Under the pieces are notes generated by a model that was not told where the DNA came from, ran no database searches, and saw nothing but the letters and a program-made list of their open reading frames with translations. Both the position numbers and the translations under genes were made by a program. Below, in pieces: positions 9,693-18,337 of a stretch of DNA of 64,000 nt; the stretch's first letter is position 1, and every line of letters begins with the position of its first letter. The stretch is from BJHL01 sp040378885 (lineage in GTDB: Bacteria > Planctomycetota > Phycisphaerae > Phycisphaerales > UBA1924): assembly GCA_046316615.1 (NCBI GenBank), contig JBKDAN010000031.1, positions 88,257 to 152,256 on the forward strand. Direction: 5' to 3'.

Positions 9693-9744
9693 GCAGCGAA
9701 CTCCCGTAGACGCACACCAGGCGCGCTACTGAGCGTACGCGAAG

Positions 9745-10887
9745 TCACATCATGTCGATGTCGTCGGGTGACAGCGGCATATCGGCTTCGACGGGGCGGC
9801 GCAGGGGCTTGCCGAGGACGTGATCGAGCTCGTAGGCGGGCAAACCTGTGCTTGGACGCTTGATGGTGAGATCCTCGCGACGTAGCACATGGCCTGCCGG
9901 AAGCTGCGCTTTGGCGACGACGCTTTGACGACTGACACGGCGGACGTCGTTCTCGATCTCGAGGACGCGCTTGACCTTGGGCAGGTGTTCAAAGGCATCT
10001 CGCATCGCTTCGACCATTTCGTGACCACTTGTGTCATCGCCAGCGTGCGGCGTGACGATGCCGCCGGAACCGCCGTCGGCGAGGGGGAAGCAGTGCTGCA
10101 TCGCGCGGTGGGCGAGCACGCGGTAATCGTGGAACATCTCAGGCGTGAGACTCGCGGCGTGATCGGGACCTGCGGCCTCGCGGTCATAGGTAACGTGCTT
10201 CTCGAGAATGCACGCGCCCCCCACGACTGCCATCGCGCCGGTTTCGATCGCTTGGGTGTGATCACTGTAACCGACGGGACCGTCGAAAATATCTTGCAGC
10301 GCAGAGATGCCGCCCAGCTCCGCGTTCTCGACACTAGTGGGATAGCTGCTGACACATTGCAGCACGCTGAGGCGACCGCGAGCGGAGCGCAGCCAACCAA
10401 GTGCGCGGCCGACTTCCTGCAGTGTGCTTGCGCCTGTGCTGACGATGATGGGCTTGCCGGTCTGAGCGAGTTCATCAAGCAGGGGCTTGTTGATGATGTC
10501 GGGGCTGGCGGTCTTGTAAGCGTCCCAGGGCAGTCGCTCGGCGAGCGCCACGAGCTCGACGCTGAAAACGGTGACGATTGCGTGCAGACGCAAACCGTGA
10601 GCGAGTTGCACGACGGGGGCCATCTGATCGATCGAAAGTTGCAGGCGCTGCAGCATCGCGAGCGGATCCTGTTCGCCCGCATTCTTCTGGTAGGCCGCGA
10701 GCACGCTTGCGCGGCTCATGAGCATGTGCGCGTCGAAGAGCTGGAGCTTGATGGCGTTAGCACCGGCGTGAGCGCAGGCGCGAGTGAGTTCGAGCGCCCG
10801 CTCCACGTTGCCATCGTGATTCACGCCCAGTTCGGCGATGATGTAGGGCGGTTGCTGGCTGCCGATGGGACGGGAAGCGATGTGCAT
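9745..10887 (-). CDS. neuB: N-acetylneuraminate (nonulosonate) synthase NeuB with SAF domain
   Basis: A 380-residue NeuB-family enzyme that condenses a six-carbon N-acetyl sugar with phosphoenolpyruvate to give a nonulosonic acid. The N-terminus PYIIAELGVNHDGN (about residues 14-27), the KLQLFD strand (about 57), the YSDHT motif (about 228) and an EKHVTYDR strand mark the TIM barrel. The final 65 residues form the antifreeze-like SAF domain (RRVSRQSVVAKAQLPAG, then RREDLTIKRPSTGLPA). I start at the ATG at 10887, because the longer frame to 10995 overlaps neuA and lacks family similarity; no good ribosome site is seen. It lies 37 bases after neuA. Whether the product is Neu5Ac, legionaminic or pseudaminic acid cannot be told from sequence. 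Confidence 0.9.
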   Translation of the reverse strand: MHIASRPIGSQQPPYIIAELGVNHDGNVERALELTRACAHAGANAIKLQLFDAHMLMSRASVLAAYQKNAGEQDPLAMLQRLQLSIDQMAPVVQLAHGLRLHAIVTVFSVELVALAERLPWDAYKTASPDIINKPLLDELAQTGKPIIVSTGASTLQEVGRALGWLRSARGRLSVLQCVSSYPTSVENAELGGISALQDIFDGPVGYSDHTQAIETGAMAVVGGACILEKHVTYDREAAGPDHAASLTPEMFHDYRVLAHRAMQHCFPLADGGSGGIVTPHAGDDTSGHEMVEAMRDAFEHLPKVKRVLEIENDVRRVSRQSVVAKAQLPAGHVLRREDLTIKRPSTGLPAYELDHVLGKPLRRPVEADMPLSPDDIDMM

Positions 10888-10924
10888 GCGCTGCCGCGCG
10901 CGAGCAGGTCGCGCGGTTCCTTTC

Positions 10925-11668
10925 TCATGAAGTCTGTGCGGGTGAGCGTTCGCGAAGGATGGCGTCGGCCACGAGGAGATCGTACTTGGCGTCAATGTCG
11001 ACCACGGATCCTTCGGGGTTTATCACGCCGCGACGATCGACGCCGAAGAACTGGTGCGGACCGGGCGTTGCGCCATCAACTTGACAGAAGAGAGCCTGCC
11101 ACGTGAGAGCGATGATTGCGCCGTCAGGCACATAGGCTGGCGGCAGATCTTGGCGGCGAAAGACGCCATGATTGAGCACGTCGCCTTCCCATGGCATGAC
11201 TTGGGCATCATCTCGCAGGCGGGCAGTCCACCACGGGTGATACTTGCCGACGGGCTGGTAGCTCTGCACGCTGTCGCAGCGTGATTGCACGAGCATGTCG
11301 ACTGCTTTGTCGATGAGCCCTGCCGGGCGGACGGGCACGTTGGCATAGAGAATGACGAGCGGCTGCGCGGGCGTGATGCGTCCTGCGGAAGCGAGTTGCT
11401 CGGCGGCGTGGCGGGCTGCGTCATCGATGCGGGCGGTGTCGCTCGCGAGTGACGAGGGGCGCTGCACGAGCTCACACTCTTGAGCTTTGGCAACTTCGAG
11501 AGCTTGGGGATCGTCGCTACTGACGGCGATGGTGGTAACGCGCTGCGCCGACTTGGCGTGCTCGATGGTCCATGCGATGCATGGCTTGCCCGCAACAGGA
11601 GCGACGTTCTTGCCGGGCACACCTTTGCTGCCGGCGCGAGCGAGGATGATGACAGCCGCGCCGTTCAT
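10925..11668 (-). CDS. neuA: CMP-N-acylneuraminate cytidylyltransferase
   Basis: A 247-residue NeuA-type enzyme that activates a nonulosonic acid with CTP to its CMP form, the donor for transferases. The nucleotide loop ILARAGSKGVPGKN sits at about residues 7-20, followed by KPCIAWTIEHA and SSDDPQALEVA, and YANVPVRP at the expected substrate position. The C-terminal VVDIDAKYDLLVADAIL is typical of the family. The ATG at 11668 overlaps the stop of the large upstream gene (ATGA), so the two are translationally coupled; the longer frame to 11782 lies inside that gene in another frame. Coupling to a Maf-like transferase supports a donor-transferase functional pair. Confidence 0.9.
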   Translation of the reverse strand: MNGAAVIILARAGSKGVPGKNVAPVAGKPCIAWTIEHAKSAQRVTTIAVSSDDPQALEVAKAQECELVQRPSSLASDTARIDDAARHAAEQLASAGRITPAQPLVILYANVPVRPAGLIDKAVDMLVQSRCDSVQSYQPVGKYHPWWTARLRDDAQVMPWEGDVLNHGVFRRQDLPPAYVPDGAIIALTWQALFCQVDGATPGPHQFFGVDRRGVINPEGSVVDIDAKYDLLVADAILRERSPAQTS

Positions 11669-14600
11669 ATCGCGCGCTCCAACTCGGCAGTGGCGGCGGG
11701 CTTCATGCCGGGTAATGCGGGCCTCTGCGATGCGGCGGCATGATGGACGTCGTGCGTGGTGCTGAGTGTTGATCGCGACCACGCATCGCGCAGGCGGACG
11801 CTGACGGGCACAGGCAGCGGCTCAAGACGGTCGGGTACGGTCGGCGCGTCGATGACACACGCGCCGGCGGTGAGCAGCCAGCGATCAAAGAAGCTGTCAA
11901 CATCGTCGAGCACTGCATCGCGCTTCATGAGACGCGGAACGAGCCATGTGTGCGGCACACTGACGACGCGCTGGGCGCGTGCGTCCAGAAAGGTCTGCAC
12001 CGCATCCCAGGCGGATTCGCGCGATGGCGTGATCTGCTCGCGGTCCCACGTGGTTTGCGAGTCGCCTGGTAGATCGAGGCTGATGGCATCCAGACGCAGA
12101 TCGAGCGCGTCGGTGAGAGGTCGTGCGCCGTCGGTGAGCGCCTGGTACGAGAGCCGCAGGTGCACTGCGGCGCCAAGCGTGCGGATGACGTCGGCGATAT
12201 TGCGCCAGGGCCCACGATCCGTAGCGGCACGCAGTGTGACGGCGAGCGCGGGCTGGCGCTGCAACAAGCGACGAACGTGCTGCACGATGACGGGAATCTG
12301 CGCGTCGGGCAGATCGTCGAGTTCGATGTCGAGCGACTCAGGGATGAGCTGGTCAGCTTGTGCGAGCTGCTTCATGGCGGCATCAAGTTGCTGGGCACAT
12401 TCTGCCGCGGACGCTACGCTGGCACACGTACTCCAGATAGCGCGGAAGTTCACATCGTCCCAAGAACACCGCAAGAGCAAGTCGCGCATCACGACTGGCA
12501 CTTTGACGCAGGGGTCCTTGGCGATGGGATCGTTCTTGGGTGAGTGCGGGTGATAGCCAAGAATCGCGCCGATGGTGGCCCAGGGGCCGCGAGCGGTGGC
12601 CAGATCAGCGACGATGCTGCGGTCGACGACACAGCCGCACAAACCGGCGGCAGCCTGCGAGAACGTGAGACGATTCTGCACGGGATCGCAGCGGTAGCGC
12701 TCGATCACTTCGTTCATGAGCGTGGATTGCAGCGCCACCCAATCGGCGCCGACAAGAACGGCGGCGTCAATGTCGCGTTCTTGCATGGTGCTGAGCAGCG
12801 TGGAAGGCTCGAACAGTTCATCGAAGATCGTGAGGCCGTTGATGCCACCTCGCCAACTGTGGCGTTGGAAGATGCGGGCAGCCTTGACGCCTGCGAGGCG
12901 TTCGCGCACGCGCGGTGCACTTGTCTCGACGATCTCCGTCGGCTTGAGAAGCCGGTGCGTGCGCAGCAACTCCGCGACGCGCTGGGCATGAGGCGTAAGC
13001 AGGATGATGCGATCAACTTGATCGCACGCTTCGAGACGTTGCAACGTTTGCGAAAGGACGGAAGTACCCGCGACCGTATCGGCCAGATTGCGAGGCGTGA
13101 GCAAGGTGCCCAGATCGCAGTCAACCCAGAGCATGGCAGCGACACTGCGCAAAGGCGGGGTTTCGTCGAGCACGCTGACGCGCATCCCAGTGCGAGAGCC
13201 GGTCGTTTCACCCCGGCCACGGGCGATAGCATCGCCCAAAAGTTCGCTCATCCGCACCGCGCCAGCGTGGAGAATCTCCATGTTAATGAAGTCGCGCTCG
13301 ATGCGAAGACGGTGTTCATCCCACTGATCGCCGTGCGCGGAAAGTGCGATCTCGCGGTCGGCTTTGAATCGCTTGAGCTGCCCGTTTTGCGAGAGTCGCT
13401 GCACAAGCCAGTGAGCATCGATCTTCTGCACCATGGCACCACGCGGCTGGATGCGTTCGACGATGGCGTTGACGCGGTTGGCGTTGCCCAGCACTTCTCG
13501 CATCGCCTTGAGATCGTCCATCGTGCGCTCGCAGAGGTCCTTGAGCGTGGCGCACTCTTCTCGCAGCTTGCTGAAGCGGGCTTCAAGACGCTCGCGCGTG
13601 ACGAGCGTGGACTTGCTTGCGCGAGCGAGCTTGATGGGGTCGCCCTTGGCGTGCGTCGCCAGCGCTTCGCGCAGCGGCATGATCGTGGTGTGCTGCTTGC
13701 GCACACCGCCTTCGGTTGCATCGATGGTAATGAGGCCGCGCTGCGCATCGCGCATGAAGTCTCGCTCGAACTGAAGCAGATAGGTGTGCATCTGCTCGTC
13801 GGTGAAGATCGGACGATCATCGACGCCAGTAAGTTTGCGCAGCCAGCCGCGCATCCGCATGATGCGCTCAAATTCCATGGTTTCAAGCGTGCGGAACTCG
13901 CCCAGTTCCGCCGCCCACACCTGGTGAATCGCCGCGCCGGGTGAGTAGTACTGATGATCCGTGAATCCCAGGTCCTGACCGATGAGCAGCACGGGATCGC
14001 AGCCCAGATATCGCGCGAGGTAGTAGCAGAGGTGCGCGACGGTGGCTCCGGGCGGCAGTTCGCCGGCAGGCTTGGTGAGTTCCGGGCCGATGATGCGGTC
14101 GAGCACATCATCGCCCACGCAGCGGATTTCACCGGGAAAAGCCTGCAGAATCGCGGGGCTGGCCTTGGGCTCGACCACCAACGTGACACCTTCGACATCA
14201 CTCGCGGTAAGGCCTTCGTAGAAGCGCGTGCTGATCTCGTGGTAGTCAAGAGCGCAGACAAAGTCGGGCTTGATGCCCATCGCGAGCAGTTGCTTGAGCA
14301 CCGTCTGTACTGCAATGACGACGACGCGCTCGCGAACGTGCGGATCGCGGAGCTGTTCGACGTTCTTCCGCAGGCTGGGGCCTGCTGCAACGACAACCGC
14401 AGCGCGTCCCTTCGCAGCGTTTTCGAGATCGGCGATGCCGGGCCACGTCGCGTATGCGTACACGTTGCCCATGTAGTTCATCATCGTCTGCTCGACTTGC
14501 ACAAGCGCCGTGACGACATTGGTGCGTGCAGCCTGAATCACGGTGAGCAGCGTCTTGGCGAACTTCTCGCCTGCCTCACCCAAGCGTGACTTGCTGGGCG

Positions 14601-15153
14601 GATGATCAACGATGGTGACGCCCGCGGCGACAAGACCCTCAAGCCCGTGCAGAGCGTCGCTCATGGCACCGGTGTCTTCGGCGGTCGTCACGATGACCAC
14701 GTTGCACCTCGCAAAGAGCGGCGAGAAGTCCACGCGTTCCAGCACAGCGCGCAGCAGCGCCGCATCGGGCTCGAACACGATGATGACGCCGTTGCGACCC
14801 ATGCGCTCGCTGAGAGCTTCAATGTGCGAACCGGCAGCGAAGCCGCGCACAGCGACGAGCGCCGAGCGCTTCAGGTCGACGGTGTCGGCAAGGCGTTTGG
14901 CTTCGAGGGCCGGACCGCGCAGACTGGCGAGCTGGCGAGCGTTCGCGCCTTGGCCCATGGTGCCGGTCACGCAGCCGTCGGCGGCGCGCTGAAGACTGAC
15001 ATGTTCGAGCGGCAGTGTTTGTGCGACGAGGTTGGCGGCAAGCGCGCTGCGCAGCTGCATCAATCGCAGGTTGCGCTCAAGCACGGCCAGCGATGGTTCG
15101 AGCGGCGTCGCTGCACCGGGTTTCTGCGCGTTGGTTGATGTTTCATCTCGCAT
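11665..15153 (-). CDS. Maf/MptE-like (DUF115) glycosyltransferase fused to NTP-transferase-like and radical-SAM-like regions
   Basis: A 1162-residue protein. Residues about 95-420 match the DUF115/Maf family (VVVAAGPSL at 253-261, KPDFVCALDYHE near 295-306, IGQDLGFTDHQYY at 391-403); Maf proteins attach nonulosonic acids to flagellin. A coiled-coil-like stretch follows. Around residues 680-900 a part starting RSVAAMLWVDCDLGTLL, then QRLEACDQVDRIILLT, resembles the SpsF/MobA NTP-transferase fold but lacks its Gly-rich loop. The last 200 residues (LRLDAISLDLPG, HTWLVPRLMKR, SFFDRWLL) resemble radical SAM proteins without the cluster-binding CxxxCxxC. These last two assignments are inference. 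I start at the ATG at 15153; the frame is open to 15222. It is the first gene of the neu set. Confidence 0.75.
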   Translation of the reverse strand: MRDETSTNAQKPGAATPLEPSLAVLERNLRLMQLRSALAANLVAQTLPLEHVSLQRAADGCVTGTMGQGANARQLASLRGPALEAKRLADTVDLKRSALVAVRGFAAGSHIEALSERMGRNGVIIVFEPDAALLRAVLERVDFSPLFARCNVVIVTTAEDTGAMSDALHGLEGLVAAGVTIVDHPPSKSRLGEAGEKFAKTLLTVIQAARTNVVTALVQVEQTMMNYMGNVYAYATWPGIADLENAAKGRAAVVVAAGPSLRKNVEQLRDPHVRERVVVIAVQTVLKQLLAMGIKPDFVCALDYHEISTRFYEGLTASDVEGVTLVVEPKASPAILQAFPGEIRCVGDDVLDRIIGPELTKPAGELPPGATVAHLCYYLARYLGCDPVLLIGQDLGFTDHQYYSPGAAIHQVWAAELGEFRTLETMEFERIMRMRGWLRKLTGVDDRPIFTDEQMHTYLLQFERDFMRDAQRGLITIDATEGGVRKQHTTIMPLREALATHAKGDPIKLARASKSTLVTRERLEARFSKLREECATLKDLCERTMDDLKAMREVLGNANRVNAIVERIQPRGAMVQKIDAHWLVQRLSQNGQLKRFKADREIALSAHGDQWDEHRLRIERDFINMEILHAGAVRMSELLGDAIARGRGETTGSRTGMRVSVLDETPPLRSVAAMLWVDCDLGTLLTPRNLADTVAGTSVLSQTLQRLEACDQVDRIILLTPHAQRVAELLRTHRLLKPTEIVETSAPRVRERLAGVKAARIFQRHSWRGGINGLTIFDELFEPSTLLSTMQERDIDAAVLVGADWVALQSTLMNEVIERYRCDPVQNRLTFSQAAAGLCGCVVDRSIVADLATARGPWATIGAILGYHPHSPKNDPIAKDPCVKVPVVMRDLLLRCSWDDVNFRAIWSTCASVASAAECAQQLDAAMKQLAQADQLIPESLDIELDDLPDAQIPVIVQHVRRLLQRQPALAVTLRAATDRGPWRNIADVIRTLGAAVHLRLSYQALTDGARPLTDALDLRLDAISLDLPGDSQTTWDREQITPSRESAWDAVQTFLDARAQRVVSVPHTWLVPRLMKRDAVLDDVDSFFDRWLLTAGACVIDAPTVPDRLEPLPVPVSVRLRDAWSRSTLSTTHDVHHAAASQRPALPGMKPAATAELERAI

Positions 15154-15333
15154 GCGATGATCCGTTGGTGGCGCGGGTGCAGCCCGCTGGGCGGACCACA
15201 TCGCGTACCCCAAGATCGGCAATCGGCATCACAATTGGTCAGATTCCGCACGACTGCCGCCTCGACCGGGCGACAATGGACGAGCGATCTGGCGGACGGC
15301 CGCGAACGTACGACAACGCAGAGAGGAACAACC

Positions 15334-16011
15334 GTGTCGACACCGCTGAACGTTGCGACTTTCACGCTGGCCCAGCAGATGGGCAACCTGAATCAGGCCT
15401 TGGACATTCCGTCACCCCCACCGCTCCCGGAACCGCCCGTGCTGGAGCGGTATCTCTTTGAACAGCCGTGGCTGCCGCTCGGGGTGCTGGTGCTCGTGGG
15501 ACTTGTGACGTTCTATTGGATGCAGCATCGCGGGCAAGCCAAGCGAGGTGGCGTGATCGCAGGGATTTGTCTGGTGCTTGCGGGCGGGCTGGCGCTGCTG
15601 GCGACGCTTGTGGAAACATCACGCGAGCGTGCGAGGCTGGCAACGGATGTACTGGTGGCTGCCGTTGCGCAGGGCGACGGCGAGACGCTGCGGCGCGAGC
15701 TGACGCCAGACGCACGCGTGTTCCACGCGAGAGCGCCGGCGGTTGGTGTCTCGCGTGATGACATCGCGGACTTTGTGTCGCGGTATTTTTCGAGTACGGG
15801 CATGTATCGCGTGAGTGACCGCAAGATTGAGCAGTTTCAAGCGGCGGCGCTCGCAGACGGGCGTGTGCAAGTGCAGGTGAAGGTGCGTGTGACATCACCT
15901 GCCGCGAACTTGCCTGTCCGGGCGTGGCTCAAGATGGACTTTGTGAGCGATGAAACGAAAACGCTCCGATGCTCAGGCATCGAAGCGGTCCATATTCAGT
16001 GGTTGAATTGA
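15334..16011 (+). CDS. Membrane protein with C-terminal NTF2-like region
   Basis: A 225-residue protein starting at GTG, with AGAGGA at 15322-15327 six bases before it; the frame is open further upstream but that part is not plausible protein. After a Pro-rich stretch, hydrophobic segments at about residues 47-63 and 73-93 anchor it. The remainder (about 100-225) has the alpha-plus-beta pattern of NTF2/SnoaL-like folds (VAAVAQGDGETLRREL, then GVSRDDIADFVSRYF). Function unknown. It diverges from the Maf-like gene, sharing a 180-base intergenic region where both promoters should lie, and its stop is 18 bases from a converging lipoprotein gene. Confidence 0.65.
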   Translation: MSTPLNVATFTLAQQMGNLNQALDIPSPPPLPEPPVLERYLFEQPWLPLGVLVLVGLVTFYWMQHRGQAKRGGVIAGICLVLAGGLALLATLVETSRERARLATDVLVAAVAQGDGETLRRELTPDARVFHARAPAVGVSRDDIADFVSRYFSSTGMYRVSDRKIEQFQAAALADGRVQVQVKVRVTSPAANLPVRAWLKMDFVSDETKTLRCSGIEAVHIQWLN

Positions 16012-16029
16012 CCGCGATACAACGCCGCG

Positions 16030-16491
16030 TCACTTCACAAAGCGCATGAGCGTCTCGCCGGCTTTGGTGAGCAGCAGGCCGTTGTCCTGCATGCGTGCGC
16101 CATCGGCCGAGGTGAGGGCCGCGAGGAACTTGTTCTCCAGTTCATTCGCGAGCGGTGGGCCGGCCATCTTGGTGGACATCGCGTTGGGCAGAGCGAACTT
16201 GCCCTGGGCCAACTGCGAGAGATCGGTCTTGCCGCTGAAGCGGTTGACCCCCGAGAAGCCGGAAACGGTGCCATCTTGCCCGAAGTTGATGGTTGGCGTG
16301 CGCAGGTTGCTGGTGGCGAGTTTGCTGAGGTCGAAGCCTTGGAGCGAGTCGAGCTTCCACTCGCCCAGCACCTGCTGAGGCAGGCTTGTGAGAGATGATG
16401 CGCCGGCGAGATTGTCGAGATTCGACATGGTGGAGCAACCTCCGCACAGACTCAGACCGATCATCGCGACCAACATGACATGCACTCGCAT
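16030..16491 (-). CDS. META domain (HslJ-like) putative lipoprotein
   Basis: A 153-residue protein with a short signal sequence and a Cys in LCGGC at about residue 19, a slightly atypical lipobox. The rest matches the META/HslJ pattern: GEWKLDSLQGFDL, TPTINFGQDGTVSGFSGVNR and a final helix with ENKFLAALTSADGARM. HslJ-type proteins are linked to stress or novobiocin resistance in enterobacteria; the role here is unknown. AAGGAG lies 7-8 bases before the ATG at 16491, which decides that start over the upstream in-frame ATG. It lies 44 bases downstream of the M24 peptidase gene and may be transcribed with it. Confidence 0.78.
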   Translation of the reverse strand: MRVHVMLVAMIGLSLCGGCSTMSNLDNLAGASSLTSLPQQVLGEWKLDSLQGFDLSKLATSNLRTPTINFGQDGTVSGFSGVNRFSGKTDLSQLAQGKFALPNAMSTKMAGPPLANELENKFLAALTSADGARMQDNGLLLTKAGETLMRFVK

Positions 16492-16535
16492 CGTGATACT
16501 CCTTCTATCGACGAAACGGGACTCTGAAGACGGCA

Positions 16536-17723
16536 TCAGCACATCACCACTTCATCCTGCAGACAACTGGTGACGATCGGCCCCTTGACAGCGTCCGTAT
16601 ACACATTGATTTCCAGCCGCACGCCCAGTTCAGGCATGTAGATGCCCGGCTCAATCGTGTAGCCCAGCCCCGGCAGCACTTCGCGCGTGTCGTGCGTTTC
16701 GAGGTTGTCGAGATTCACGCCAAGGCCATGCACGCGCGGGCCCGGTGAGAGGCTGTGGCCGGTGCGGTGCTTGATGAACCGCTCATAACCGGCATGAATG
16801 ATGACGCTACGGCTTGCATCGTCGAGTTCCCAACCTTGCACGCTTTGCTTGGCGTTCCAGCGCTGCTTGGCGAGCGTGACGGCGGCATCGCGCGAGGCCC
16901 GCACGGTTTCAAACACTTCGCGGTGCTTGGTCGGCACCTTGTCGCCCGCGCCCTTGGTGCAGTAACCGACCCACGTGATGTCGCTGTAAATGTTCTCAAG
17001 GCCCGGATAGCGCGACCACAGATCAATCAGCACCCAATCACCCGGCACAATCACGCTGGGATTGGTGGCGGAAACCTCAAAGTGCGGGTCACCTGCGTGA
17101 CCGTTCACGGCGACGATGGGCGGCTCGCCCACTTCCAGGCCGCTACTGCGGAAGTTCTCAAGGATGCGTTGCTGCACCATGTACTCGGTGATGCGTTCGC
17201 CCTTCTTCAGGCTCGCGCGGATGTAGTCAAACGCGTCGTCCTTGATCCGCGCCACCTCCCGGCTGGCTTTCATGTGCGTTTCGAGGGCCGCGGGGCTCCA
17301 CGTCGCGACGCACATCTGGAGCACGTCGGCACTCGATACGACTTCGACACCCAGTGAACGCACAAGCTCAACGATGCCTGCGTCGACGATACTGACGACG
17401 GGCAAGGTGCAGCCCGGCGCGTACTCCATCGCGACGCGCTTGCATGAACCCACGCGTGTGCTGAGCCACGCGTGCAGGTCACGCCAGCCCAAGTAGTGTT
17501 CTTTGGCAACGCCATCCAGATGTTCGAACTGGTTGCTGTCGAGGCCCTGGCAGAGCAAAGTGGGCTGGCCGTTGGCGGGAATCAGCAGGGCGGCGCGGCG
17601 CGTGGTGACGCGCTTGCCAGGCAGCAGCAGCGAGAAGACGGAGTTGCTGCCGCGAAAGTCGTAGACCAGCCATGCGTCGATCTTGTGCTGGCGAAGCAGA
17701 GACTGCACGTGATTCCAGTTCAT
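16536..17723 (-). CDS. M24 family Xaa-Pro-type metallopeptidase
   Basis: A 395-residue creatinase/aminopeptidase-P-like protein. An N-terminal alpha/beta domain (about 1-155) precedes the pita-bread peptidase domain. The five metal ligands expected for M24 are in place: Asp234 and Asp248, His323 in HRTGHSLS, Glu358 in TIEPGIY and Glu371 in RLEINV. It probably cleaves N-terminal residues before proline in the cytoplasm; no signal peptide is seen. I chose the ATG at 17723, where similarity to the family begins; the upstream extension is an unlikely leader. A perfect hairpin separates it from the small lipoprotein gene upstream, so it probably has its own promoter. Confidence 0.88.
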   Translation of the reverse strand: MNWNHVQSLLRQHKIDAWLVYDFRGSNSVFSLLLPGKRVTTRRAALLIPANGQPTLLCQGLDSNQFEHLDGVAKEHYLGWRDLHAWLSTRVGSCKRVAMEYAPGCTLPVVSIVDAGIVELVRSLGVEVVSSADVLQMCVATWSPAALETHMKASREVARIKDDAFDYIRASLKKGERITEYMVQQRILENFRSSGLEVGEPPIVAVNGHAGDPHFEVSATNPSVIVPGDWVLIDLWSRYPGLENIYSDITWVGYCTKGAGDKVPTKHREVFETVRASRDAAVTLAKQRWNAKQSVQGWELDDASRSVIIHAGYERFIKHRTGHSLSPGPRVHGLGVNLDNLETHDTREVLPGLGYTIEPGIYMPELGVRLEINVYTDAVKGPIVTSCLQDEVVMC

Positions 17724-17823
17724 GCCCGCAGGGTACCCCCACGCTCCGCGTGCGGAGCCATCTGCGTTTGGCGACACGCGGCGTGACCGGGGTCAACGCC
17801 CGAGCCCTCACCACCCAAAAAGC

Positions 17824-17855
17824 AACAAGCCCGCGACGAAAGCCGCGGGCTTGTT
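17824..17855 (-). terminator. Intrinsic terminator after the Cys-rich lipoprotein gene
   Basis: A perfect 12-base stem (AACAAGCCCGCG pairing with CGCGGGCTTGTT) around an 8-base loop. Read on the minus strand it is followed by a T-rich run (TTGCTTTTTG), as expected for ending transcription of the gene at 17893-18114. Confidence 0.8.
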
Positions 17856-17892
17856 CTTTGCATGTATTGTCGCGATCATTCGCGAGCGTCAA

Positions 17893-18114
17893 TTACTTGC
17901 CGCCGCAGCTGCTCTTGCTGCCGCAGCTCTTTTCGCCGCTCACGGCGCCCATCGCGCCCTTGTCGCCCTTACAGCTGCCACAGCACTTGCCTTCTTTGCT
18001 GCTGCAAGCGCCGCTGGTGGCGCCCATGTTGGCATCGGTGCCCTTGTTGTTGGCGCAGCCAGCGAAAGCGAGAGCGGCAACCGCGACCAGACCGGCGAAA
18101 GCGAACGTACGCAT
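17893..18114 (-). CDS. Small Cys-rich lipoprotein
   Basis: A 73-residue protein: signal sequence with lipobox AFAGC (Cys at about residue 20), then a short Cys/Gly/Lys/Ser-rich tail containing GKCCGSCKG, EKSCGSKSSCGGK and GACSSKEG. Including the lipid Cys there are eight cysteines in 73 residues, which suggests metal binding or disulfides at the cell surface; no known domain is recognised. CAGGAG lies 8-9 bases before the ATG at 18114, so the longer frame to 18174 is rejected. It has a strong terminator downstream and looks like a single-gene unit. Confidence 0.7.
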   Translation of the reverse strand: MRTFAFAGLVAVAALAFAGCANNKGTDANMGATSGACSSKEGKCCGSCKGDKGAMGAVSGEKSCGSKSSCGGK

Positions 18115-18248
18115 GAGTGAAACTCCTGAGAAGTGTTGTTCTCGACTAGCAACCAATGGCCGCGCTACCGACATCGATCGCGCCCCGCCAATGCGTCATC
18201 GTATACGTCATTTGCCCGCCACTGGTTTTCGTTCCGCCCGAACAAAAG

Positions 18249-18274
18249 AAAATGCGACCCGTGGGTCGCATTGT
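18249..18274 (-). terminator. Intrinsic terminator of the infA-rplQ operon
   Basis: Stem AATGCGACCC pairs with GGGTCGCATT (18251-18260 and 18263-18272). On the minus strand it is followed by TTCTTTTGTT, a U-rich tail, about 65 bases past the rplQ stop. Confidence 0.75.
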
Positions 18275-18337
18275 GGAGAACTCAGTCTCAATAAGTCACC
18301 TACACGGGTGGTGCACCCATGCGTGTGACTCGTGGGT

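Noticed and set aside
12544..13944. 466-codon plus-strand frame opposite the Maf-like gene
   Set aside because: Antisense to a conserved DUF115 region and without recognisable motifs.
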